A stretch of DNA of 11,066 bases. It comes from JBFLYE01 sp040756715 [NCBI: bacterium] (GTDB lineage Bacteria > UBA9089 > UBA9088). This document shows positions 1 to 5,063 of the stretch, piece after piece. The stretch spans positions 1-11,066 of the forward strand of contig JBFLYE010000050.1 in assembly GCA_040756715.1 (NCBI GenBank). The letters are read 5' to 3'. Both the position numbers and the translations under genes were made by a program. The notes under the pieces were generated by a model. It ran no database searches. It was not told the DNA's origin and saw nothing but the letters and a program-made list of their open reading frames with translations. Position 1 is the first letter of the stretch; every line of letters begins with the position of its first letter.

Positions 1-66
1 AGAGGTTATTTTTTATATTCTAATGGCTAAAGTTGTACGAGCATTCTTATAAATTTTAATCTGCAT

Positions 67-97
67 ACGCTACATATTTTATCAAATAATGTAGCGT
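67..97. repeat. 9-bp perfect inverted repeat (hairpin) downstream of the secreted repeat-protein gene
   Basis: ACGCTACAT at 67-75 is the exact reverse complement of ATGTAGCGT at 89-97. The 13-base interior can add four A/T pairs (76-79 with 84-87, base 88 bulged), leaving a TATC loop. It starts about 54 bases past the stop codon of the repeat-protein gene at 151, so it could be a 3' mRNA hairpin or terminator. No clear run of T follows it on the minus strand, so intrinsic termination is not well supported. A regulator-binding palindrome for something to the left of the window is an alternative. The rest of 1-150 shows no gene. Confidence 0.55.
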
Positions 98-150
98 TAG
101 TTAACATCTACACATCTTCTGATCCTGCCTTTTCTCTCTGGCAGAAAGTT

Positions 151-939
151 TCATTCTGAGGTTTTAGTTTCAGCTATCCTTATAGCCTTATGAGCCAATC
201 TGGTAGCTATTCCAGAGCGCCTCAGGCTCAGACGATAGTCTCCTTCCTCAAAGGCCTTCTCAGCTTTTCTTTGCATCTGCTTTGCCTTAAAGAGCACCTT
301 TCCTGCCTCAAGGTTGTTGCTTTCGTTCACTATTTTGGTGGCCTTCTTGATCAGCTCATCCAGGCGAATAAGGGCCTTTTTGGCTGCCTCTTCTGGTCCA
401 CCTTCGGCTATCACTATCGCCTTAAGGGCAAATTCAGTAGCTCTCTCTATCAGTCTTAAAGCCTTTCTGTAATCACCATCCTCAATAGCCTTCTCTGCCT
501 TCTCAGCCTCCTTCTTGGCTTTCTCCAAGACCTCAGCCGCCTCCTCATTGCCACTCTCTTCCACTATCTTTTCTGCCCTCTCCAAGAGCCTCTCTAGGCG
601 CTCATAGGCTCTCTTTGCCCTCTCTTCCAACTTATCAGGCTTTGCGATCTCTATTGCCCGCAGGGCCAACTTGGTGGCAAAGCGAATGTGTTTTAAGGCC
701 TTTCTGTACTTACCATCCTCAATAGCCCTTTTTGCCTTCTCAGCCTCCTTCTTGGCTTTCTCTAAGACCTCAGCCGCCTCCTCATTGCCACTCTCTTCCA
801 CTATCTCCTCTGCCCTATCAAGCAGCTCCATCAGGTGGCCGAACTCCCTCTTGGCCACCTCTTTAGGGTCAGGCTGTGAGAAAGCTGTCCCTATCCCCAA
901 GACCATCATCCCTAAGATCATTGCCATTACCTTCTTCAT
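151..939 (-). CDS. secreted all-helical protein with three tandem ~79-residue repeats, function unknown
   Basis: I do not recognise a named family. From the ATG at 939 the product is 262 residues. Residues 1-21 form a signal peptide (MKK, then a Met/Leu/Gly/Ile-rich core, ending TAFSQ), so the protein is probably exported to the periplasm or beyond. The mature part is almost entirely Glu/Lys/Arg/Ala/Leu helix, with no Cys or Trp. It comprises three repeats at about 31-109, 110-188 and 189-262. Each carries the pattern ESGNEEAAEVL, then AKKEAEKA, then AIEDGxYRKAL, then ATxxALxAI, reminiscent of TPR-like helical hairpins. Repeats 1 and 2 are nearly identical; repeat 3 has diverged. The start is fixed by a strong Shine-Dalgarno (AGGAGGTGA at 953-945, 8 bases from the ATG after AGGAGG). 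The same frame is open upstream to an ATG at 1059, but that start would bury the signal peptide. Stop codon is TGA. A sigma-54 promoter at 1001-985 lies just upstream, next to a sigma-54 activator gene, so this is the likely regulated output. A binding, scaffold or chaperone role is possible but only a guess. Confidence 0.85.
   Translation of the reverse strand: MKKVMAMILGMMVLGIGTAFSQPDPKEVAKREFGHLMELLDRAEEIVEESGNEEAAEVLEKAKKEAEKAKRAIEDGKYRKALKHIRFATKLALRAIEIAKPDKLEERAKRAYERLERLLERAEKIVEESGNEEAAEVLEKAKKEAEKAEKAIEDGDYRKALRLIERATEFALKAIVIAEGGPEEAAKKALIRLDELIKKATKIVNESNNLEAGKVLFKAKQMQRKAEKAFEEGDYRLSLRRSGIATRLAHKAIRIAETKTSE
496..569 (-). repeat. internal DNA repeat, copy encoding protein repeat 2
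   Basis: This 74-bp block matches 733-806 at every base except one (526 C versus 763 T on the plus strand), at an offset of 237 bp, which is 79 codons. Similarity continues more weakly on both sides (about 458-585). Synonymous positions are conserved too, which points to recent duplication or gene conversion rather than ancient protein repeats. Confidence 0.9.
733..806 (-). repeat. internal DNA repeat, copy encoding protein repeat 1
   Basis: Partner of the block at 496-569 (73 of 74 identical, 237 bp apart, same reading frame). Recombination between the copies would delete or add exactly one 79-residue repeat without shifting the frame, so length variants of the protein are plausible. Confidence 0.9.
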
Positions 940-984
940 CTTACTCACCTCCTCGTAGGTTTTGGAAGCTTCCACTTTACTTAT

Positions 985-1001
985 AGCAAAAAGTATGCCA
1001 A
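985..1001 (-). promoter_or_regulatory. sigma-54 (-24/-12) promoter of the secreted repeat-protein gene
   Basis: Read on the minus strand the sequence is TTGGCATACTTTTTGCT. The GG of TTGGCA (999-998) and the GC of TTGC (987-986) are separated by exactly ten bases, matching the known consensus YTGGCAYN5TTGCW at every specified position. Predicted transcription start is about 974, giving a leader of about 35 bases to the ATG at 939. The site sits between a sigma-54 activator gene and an exported-protein gene, downstream of an rpoN gene, which strengthens the call. Confidence 0.88.
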
Positions 1002-1019
1002 AATAGATTTGCCTATTTT
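1000..1019 (-). repeat. 7-bp inverted repeat abutting the -24 element
   Basis: On the minus strand AAAATAG (1019-1013), a 6-base spacer, then CTATTTT (1006-1000) form a perfect palindrome. Its right arm runs into the first bases of the -24 box. It could be an operator for a regulator that blocks sigma-54 binding, or chance in AT-rich DNA. It has no GC pairs except at the inner end and is unlikely to terminate transcription. Confidence 0.3.
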
Positions 1020-1049
1020 TCAAGGGTCTTGTGAGATGCAAGGAGATAA

Positions 1050-1089
1050 AAATGCACATAATGGTACAAAAGTGTTCCTAAATGCACAT
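1050..1089 (-). promoter_or_regulatory. candidate activator-binding (enhancer) repeats upstream of the sigma-54 promoter
   Basis: The 10-base word ATGTGCATTT occurs twice on the minus strand, at 1089-1080 and 1059-1050, exactly 30 bp apart (about three helical turns). Relative to the predicted start near 974 the copies centre near -111 and -81, in the usual range for enhancer sites of sigma-54 activators. The first copy overlaps the last codons and stop of the activator gene. A third, weaker TGCATCTC follows at 1040-1033. Assignment to the adjacent regulator is an inference from position. Confidence 0.4.
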
Positions 1090-2403
1090 CTTCTTCAGCT
1101 TGGAATAGAGGGAGCGCCGGGTAATCCCCAACAGCTTGGCAGCTTTGGTCTTATTTCCCCCTGCCTTCTTGAGGGCTTCTTTGACTAGATCCTCCTCTAT
1201 CTTGGCTAAAGAGAGGCCAGAGTCTGGAATCTCTAAAGAGAGAGGTCCTTTCCTTCTTTCTCTGATATAAATGGAAAGGTGGTCAGGGGTGATCATTGAG
1301 TCCTGGGCTAACACTTGCGCTTGTTCTATGACATTCTCTAACTCCCTCACATTGCCTGGCCAATCATACTCTGCCAGAGAAGAGATAGCCTCTTTTGATA
1401 TCCTATCTTCCTGATGATGCAGAAAATGATAGATTAAATCAGAGATATCCTCCTTTCTCTCTCTAAGAGGAGGAAGGAAGATGGGGAAGGTGGAGATCCT
1501 GTAATAGAGATCCTCCCGAAACTCACCTTTCTTTAAGGCCTCCTCTAAGTCTTTGTTGGTGGCAGCAATGATCCTAACATCCACCTTGGTTGTCTTGACA
1601 CCTCCTAATCTGACAAACTCTTTATACTGGAGGACCCTCAATAGCTTGGCCTGGATCTCAAGGGCCATCTCTCCAATCTCATCCAAAAAGATGGTTCCCT
1701 TATCTGCCAACTCAAACCTGCCTGGTTTCTCTTTTTCTGCTCCTGTAAAGGCTCCTCTTTCATATCCAAAGAGCTCGCTCTCTAAGAGGGTGGAAGGAAG
1801 GGTGGCACAATGGACAACCACTAAAGGTTTCTCACTCCTTTTGCTGTTATGGTGGATTGCCTGGGCAATCAGCTCCTTTCCTGTTCCTGTCTCCCCCCTG
1901 ATCAAAACCATGGTATCAGTGGGAGCCACCTTCTCTACCAATCTCAAGAGATCCCTCATCTTGCCTGATCTGCCAACAATCTGATCAAACCTATACCTTT
2001 TCTTCAGCTCTTGCTTAAGCTCTATATTCTCCTTGATCAACCTCTTCTTTTCACCAATTCTTTTAATGAGCAGTTTCAGTTCATCTTGTTGGAATGGCTT
2101 GATCAGATAATCATAGGCCCCCTCCTTCATGGCAGAGACTGCTGTCTCCACCGTAGCATAGGCTGTGATGATGATTACCTCAGTATCAGGGGTATGCTTT
2201 TTCACCTCAGATAGGATGGTTATTCCGCTAACTTCAGGCATCTTAAGATCGCATATTATTACATCATACCCATATCTTCGGGCTTTCTCCAAACCTTCCC
2301 TTGCCTTCGTGGAGGTATCCACCTCATAACCTTCTTTGCTTAAAGAAAGCTCCAAGAGCTTGCAGATCTTGGATTCATCATCAATAATCAGTATCCTAAG
2401 CAT
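1078..2403 (-). CDS. sigma-54-dependent response regulator, NtrC/AtoC/ZraR type
   Basis: The product is 441 residues, a full-length NtrC-family activator. Residues 1-115 are a receiver domain: acidic pocket D8-D9, phospho-acceptor D52 in CDLKMP, T80, and K102 in IKPF. A helical linker leads to the AAA+ domain at about 141-375. This has Walker A GETGTGKE (170-177), GAFTGA (217-222, the loop that contacts sigma-54), Walker B TIFLDE ending D241-E242, AATN at 280-283, REDLYYR at 296-302 and WPGNVREL at 348-355. The C-terminus (415-438) is a Fis-type helix-turn-helix, GNKTKAAKLLGITRRSLYSK. All catalytic motifs are intact. The start at 2403 is chosen because MLRILIIDDE is the normal receiver beginning and AGGAGG lies at 2413-2408; an upstream in-frame ATG at 2439 would add 12 unrelated residues. 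It overlaps the kinase 3' end by 8 bp (ATGCTTAG). Stop is TAG. The likely partner is the kinase encoded just upstream, and the likely target is the promoter at 1001-985. Confidence 0.95.
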   Translation of the reverse strand: MLRILIIDDESKICKLLELSLSKEGYEVDTSTKAREGLEKARRYGYDVIICDLKMPEVSGITILSEVKKHTPDTEVIIITAYATVETAVSAMKEGAYDYLIKPFQQDELKLLIKRIGEKKRLIKENIELKQELKKRYRFDQIVGRSGKMRDLLRLVEKVAPTDTMVLIRGETGTGKELIAQAIHHNSKRSEKPLVVVHCATLPSTLLESELFGYERGAFTGAEKEKPGRFELADKGTIFLDEIGEMALEIQAKLLRVLQYKEFVRLGGVKTTKVDVRIIAATNKDLEEALKKGEFREDLYYRISTFPIFLPPLRERKEDISDLIYHFLHHQEDRISKEAISSLAEYDWPGNVRELENVIEQAQVLAQDSMITPDHLSIYIRERRKGPLSLEIPDSGLSLAKIEEDLVKEALKKAGGNKTKAAKLLGITRRSLYSKLKKMCI

Positions 2404-2815
2404 CTTGCCTCCTGAGGGGTAATCTGATAATAAACTCACATCCTCTCCCTTTTCTGCTTTTTACCTCTATCTTGCCCTGATGAGCCTCAAGGACAGACTT
2501 GACAATGGCCAATCCCAAGCCTGCTCCCTCCTCCTTGGTGGTGAAGAATGGTTCAAATATCCTCTTTCTATCCTCTTTTGCAATCCCCTTTCCTCTATCG
2601 GCAAACCTTATCTTGACAAAATCCTTCTCTTTCTTGGTCTCAATCTCTATCTTGACCGCCTCGTCAGTGCTCTCTATTGAATTTCGGATCAGATTGGAGA
2701 ATACCTCCGCTATCCTCTCTCTGTCTGCCAAGATATGGATGGCTGGGTCATAGCAGGTAGTAGCCTCTACCTTGAATCTCTTCAGCACAGAGTCAATAAC
2801 CTCAGGAAGAGCCAC
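2396..2815 (-). CDS. histidine kinase, C-terminal ATPase half (downstream of an in-frame stop)
   Basis: This open segment continues in the same frame as the kinase N-terminal half, after the TAG at 2869-2867. The frame is open from 2866; 2815 is only the first GTG. It encodes a complete HATPase_c domain: N-box with NLIRNS, G1 box DRGKGI, F-box FEPFFTTK and G2 box GAGLGLAIV, ending RRQDA. Numbered on the full kinase, these fall at about residues 322-382 of 420. There is no convincing ribosome site for the GTG: a GAGGA sequence sits almost on top of it. Independent translation therefore looks weak. The motifs show no decay, so either the stop is recent, read through, or a base-call error, or the half works as a separate protein. 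It ends in TAG inside the response regulator start (ATGCTTAG overlap). Confidence 0.75.
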   Translation of the reverse strand: MALPEVIDSVLKRFKVEATTCYDPAIHILADRERIAEVFSNLIRNSIESTDEAVKIEIETKKEKDFVKIRFADRGKGIAKEDRKRIFEPFFTTKEEGAGLGLAIVKSVLEAHQGKIEVKSRKGRGCEFIIRLPLRRQDA

Positions 2816-2866
2816 TTCCTCTAAATTGAGGGGCTCTTTTCTGAGGTTGAGAAAACGCCTGGTAGT

Positions 2867-2869
2867 CTA
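2867..2869 (-). other. in-frame amber (TAG) codon splitting the histidine kinase
   Basis: The codon is 264 of a kinase frame running 3658 to 2396. The preceding residues EEVKRID and the following TTRRFLNLRKEP together make a normal end of the dimerisation helix and linker to the ATPase domain. There is no frameshift or gap. One base change from CAG, AAG or GAG (Gln, Lys or Glu) explains it. TAG is also the ordinary stop of three genes in this window, including this kinase itself. Confidence 0.9.
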
Positions 2870-3658
2870 ATCTATTCTCTTCACCTCTTCTGTGATATAG
2901 TCAAAGAGCTCATCCTGTGATTCAGGATCATACCTCTCCTTCAAGGCCTCGGCTGTTCCCCTGATTATAGAGAGGGGATTCCTGATCTGGTGGGCTACTG
3001 ATCCTGCCATCTGGCCCATAGCCGCCACCCTCTCTGCCTGAAGAAGAAAAGCCTCAGAGGAGGCCAGAGAAGAGATGGCCTTGATCAAGAGTAAGACCAA
3101 AAGACCCACTCCTAAAGAAGCAAGGAGAGATCCTGCCATCAGACTTCTCTTTAGCCTATCCAAAACCCCCAAGAACTGAGCTGATGCCTCTACACAGAGG
3201 ATGGCCTCCTCTCCTATCGGAGCATACCCACTCTTGAAGTATAGCCCCTCAACCTGGTAGAGTTCTGAAGAAGAAACAGTCCCTGACCAAGCCTTATCAA
3301 CACTCTCAGGATGTAAAGCCAGATATGGATACTCCTGACCAAAGAAGATCTCAGGCCTTGTGTCTACCAAAGACCTTCTGTTTCTATCAAAGATGAAGAG
3401 AGCCTCCAATTGATTGGCCTCCTTTATCTTAGCCAGCAATGGATAGAGAGTTTCTGCAGTTTCAGAAGAAGAAAGAAGGGAGGAATCTATCTTCAAAGAA
3501 GAGGTGGCAGCTATTGCCTTTAGTCTCTCTCCCAACTCCTGATCCAGATAATCCTTTGCCTTTAAGTAGAAGAGGAAGGTAGCTGAGTTTACTCCTAAAA
3601 AGAGGAGGAGGCTAAAGAGAAGGATCAGCTTGATCTGGGTCTTTCTTTTAGTAATCAT
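2867..3658 (-). CDS. membrane sensor histidine kinase, N-terminal sensor and phospho-acceptor half, truncated by TAG
   Basis: From ATG at 3658 this segment encodes 263 residues. A basic N-terminus precedes TM1 (about 10-31) and an extracytoplasmic sensor region of about 32-168 with a Cache/PDC-like look (ALFIFDRNRRSLVDTRPEIF). TM2 is at about 173-195. The dimerisation domain carries the H-box MGQMAGSVAHQIRNPLS, with H223 as the expected phosphorylation site. Gln follows the His, as in FleS/FlrB-type kinases. The frame then hits TAG at codon 264. The full unit would be 420 residues, a normal NtrB/ZraS-like kinase acting on the sigma-54 activator downstream. The start at 3658 forms an ATGA overlap with the rpoN stop, implying translational coupling; an ATG at 3697 would add 13 residues inside rpoN and delay the membrane segment. 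As written, the product has a phospho-acceptor domain but no ATPase, so it could not autophosphorylate alone. Confidence 0.8.
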   Translation of the reverse strand: MITKRKTQIKLILLFSLLLFLGVNSATFLFYLKAKDYLDQELGERLKAIAATSSLKIDSSLLSSSETAETLYPLLAKIKEANQLEALFIFDRNRRSLVDTRPEIFFGQEYPYLALHPESVDKAWSGTVSSSELYQVEGLYFKSGYAPIGEEAILCVEASAQFLGVLDRLKRSLMAGSLLASLGVGLLVLLLIKAISSLASSEAFLLQAERVAAMGQMAGSVAHQIRNPLSIIRGTAEALKERYDPESQDELFDYITEEVKRID

Positions 3659-4698
3659 CTTCTTCTGAAAGATAGAATCTTCAGTTCCTTCCTGCATTGG
3701 GCTACTGTTCTTCGAGCCACAGATATTCCATATTTCTTTAAGGATTGTTGAATCTTTCCATCAGTGAGTGGGGTCTTTTCTTCTTCAATAATCTTCTCCA
3801 CCAAGAGTTTAAGTCTATCTTTTGAACTGAAAAAGAAGAATTTTAATGGCCTCTCTCCCCAAGGGGTCTCTACACATCGGTTTTGAATAGCCCTTGATAC
3901 TGAGGAGATGGCCACCCCTAAATCTTGAGCCACCTCAGTCTCAGTAAGAAGAGAGAGATCACTCAATCTTCCGTTCTTAAGATACTTAGCCTGCTGCTCC
4001 ACTATCTTCTCCAATATTTGAAAGATCAGGGTCTTTCTCGTATTGGCTAATTCAAGCTTTCTTAGCAGCCTTTTGATCTGAGAGATCTTGGCCTTATCAA
4101 ACCCTTCTTCTTTTAGCCTTTCATACTCTATGATGTATTTGCCTCTGGTCATATTTTGCCAGAAGAAGCCAATGGTGAGGTCATCCTGAATAGAGGCTAT
4201 CTTGGTGTAAGAAATGTAGCCTCCCCTATCTTTTGGCTGATACCATACCCCATACTGGACCTCAAAGTCTGTGATCAACTGATTGATTGCCTTGATCTGG
4301 GAAAGAGAGAGGGAAAGCTCCTTTTTAATATTCTCCAAACTTATCTGGCCATCGTTATAAAGGAAGAATCGGCAAAAATCCTCCTTCCCTATCTGCCTTA
4401 TCAGCTTGATGGTATCTTCTCTCTCTGAAAGAAGTGGCTCTGGGCTTTTGGCTGGTGAATCGGAGATGAGTTCTGGTCGCAGTTCCATTACCGAGAAGGT
4501 CCTGGGAAATCTTCTATATCTGATGATCCCAAGCTCAAGGAGCTCACCAAACAATGGGTCATCCTCCAATCTCCTAACATAGTCTGCGAACTCAGCCTCT
4601 GACAGGGAGAGGAGGTCAGCGGCCAACTTAGCCTTCATCTGAAGCCCAACTTTAAGCTTCGGAGCCTGTGAAAAAGGGGACGGTTCTATTTTTTTCAT
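3655..4698 (-). CDS. rpoN: RNA polymerase sigma-54 factor, short divergent form
   Basis: The product is 347 residues, clearly shorter than typical RpoN proteins (about 430-490). Region I at about 12-55 keeps the spacing of LLSLSEAEFADYVRRLEDDPLF, which corresponds to the usual LLQLS...ELE.NP segment, but is poor in glutamine. The acidic region II is nearly absent. The core-binding region spans about 90-215. The segment RKTLIFQILEKIVEQQAKYL (221-240) is typical of RpoN. The helix-turn-helix at 251-272 reads TETEVAQDLGVAISSVSRAI, where the familiar HESTVSR is changed to AISSVSR. TPWGERPLKFFF follows at 278-289. The RpoN box at 328-337 reads ARRTVAQCRK instead of ARRTVAKYRE. The identity as sigma-54 is secure; it may recognise a subset of promoters or be the genome's only, streamlined copy. 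AAGGA at 4707-4703 supports the start. It leads the rpoN-kinase-regulator operon, and its TGA overlaps the kinase ATG. Confidence 0.92.
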   Translation of the reverse strand: MKKIEPSPFSQAPKLKVGLQMKAKLAADLLSLSEAEFADYVRRLEDDPLFGELLELGIIRYRRFPRTFSVMELRPELISDSPAKSPEPLLSEREDTIKLIRQIGKEDFCRFFLYNDGQISLENIKKELSLSLSQIKAINQLITDFEVQYGVWYQPKDRGGYISYTKIASIQDDLTIGFFWQNMTRGKYIIEYERLKEEGFDKAKISQIKRLLRKLELANTRKTLIFQILEKIVEQQAKYLKNGRLSDLSLLTETEVAQDLGVAISSVSRAIQNRCVETPWGERPLKFFFFSSKDRLKLLVEKIIEEEKTPLTDGKIQQSLKKYGISVARRTVAQCRKELKILSFRRR

Positions 4699-5063
4699 CC
4701 TTTCCTTCTTGCTTCTTGGGTCTTTCTTTTGGCTTGATTACTTCCTTTATTTTATATTTTTCCTTTGTCTTTTCTTAAGAATTCTTCGTTCCCATATATT
4801 AGTTTTCTGTATGTGTTTAGGTAGACGAGAAGAAGAAAGGAAGTTAAAATGAAAGAAACGCACTAAATCCGAAAGCACAAAGCACGAAACAATATCTAAA
4901 TTCAAAATTCTAAACATTAGAGTTTTCAGATATATTGTTTTGAATTTTCAATTTTAGTCATTTGAATTTGTTTTTTTGATTTCGGATTTCATTTGTTCCA
5001 TTAAAGCTAAACACATACAATATTATTTACCCATTATATTTTGTGAAGAGCCAAAAAAATTTC
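4699..5063. other. 365-bp gene-free gap between the sprA-like gene and rpoN
   Basis: I see no open frame with family features and no RNA gene here. Bases 4808-5019 are a palindromic repeat element described separately. Bases 4699-4807 must hold the rpoN leader and probably its promoter, but I find no clear -35/-10 pair and no GG-N10-GC sigma-54 motif in it. Bases 5020-5063 follow the sprA-like stop and contain no GC-rich hairpin, so no intrinsic terminator is evident before the repeat element. The element's own long palindrome might serve as one. Confidence 0.6.
4808..5019. mobile_element. MITE-like palindromic repeat element with perfect 13-bp terminal inverted repeats
   Basis: TGTATGTGTTTAG at 4808-4820 is the exact reverse complement of CTAAACACATACA at 5007-5019, bounding 212 bp. 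Inside, AAATCCGAAA (4865-4874) pairs with TTTCGGATTT (4980-4989). Near the centre, AAACAATATCT (4887-4897) pairs, with two extra bases, with AGATATATTGTTT (4928-4940). The unit is non-coding and strongly AT-rich. ATATTA directly follows the right end (5020-5025) and also lies 6 bases outside the left end (4796-4801), which is not a clean target duplication. From memory, AAATCCGAAA and AAATTCAAAATTC words are typical of interspersed intergenic repeats in many uncultured bacteria. No transposase is present, so a non-autonomous element or a REP-like palindrome are both possible. Confidence 0.55.

Noticed and set aside
125-144. CTGCC/GGCAG inverted repeat as a rho-independent terminator
   Set aside because: The stem is only 5 bp with a 10-base loop and there is no T-run after it on the minus strand.
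1037-1056. TGCA-N12-TGCA as a classical NtrC-binding site
   Set aside because: TGCA is self-complementary and common. The known NtrC palindrome has GCAC and GTGC arms with shorter spacing. The longer ATGTGCATTT repeat is the better candidate.
940-1059. Upstream ATG at 1059 as start of the secreted repeat protein (40 extra residues)
   Set aside because: It would place the signal peptide internally and overlap the sigma-54 promoter at 1001-985. The ATG at 939 has a strong AGGAGGTGA ribosome site.
940-1080. Readthrough fusion of the response regulator with the secreted protein, which share a frame
   Set aside because: The frame between them is open by chance. The gap contains a promoter and a separate ribosome site, and the regulator already ends right after its helix-turn-helix.
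2404-2439. ATG at 2439 as the response regulator start
   Set aside because: The 12 added residues resemble no receiver domain and lie inside the kinase 3' coding region. AGGAGG at 2413-2408 serves the ATG at 2403.
2867-2869. Genome-wide reassignment of TAG to an amino acid, which would restore the kinase
   Set aside because: TAG is also the stop of the SprA-like gene, of the kinase itself and of the response regulator. Reading it as sense would move the barrel's terminal Phe inward by ten residues and fuse the regulator to a protein whose signal peptide would then be internal.
2396-2869. Functional reinitiation at GTG 2815 as a designed split kinase
   Set aside because: No properly spaced ribosome site is seen and the GTG is only the first start-like codon, 17 codons after the stop. 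Kept only as a remote alternative.
3503-3520. TGGCAGCTATTGCC on the plus strand as another sigma-54 promoter
   Set aside because: The GG and GC are 8 rather than 10 bases apart, it lies inside the kinase gene, and no gene follows it on that strand.
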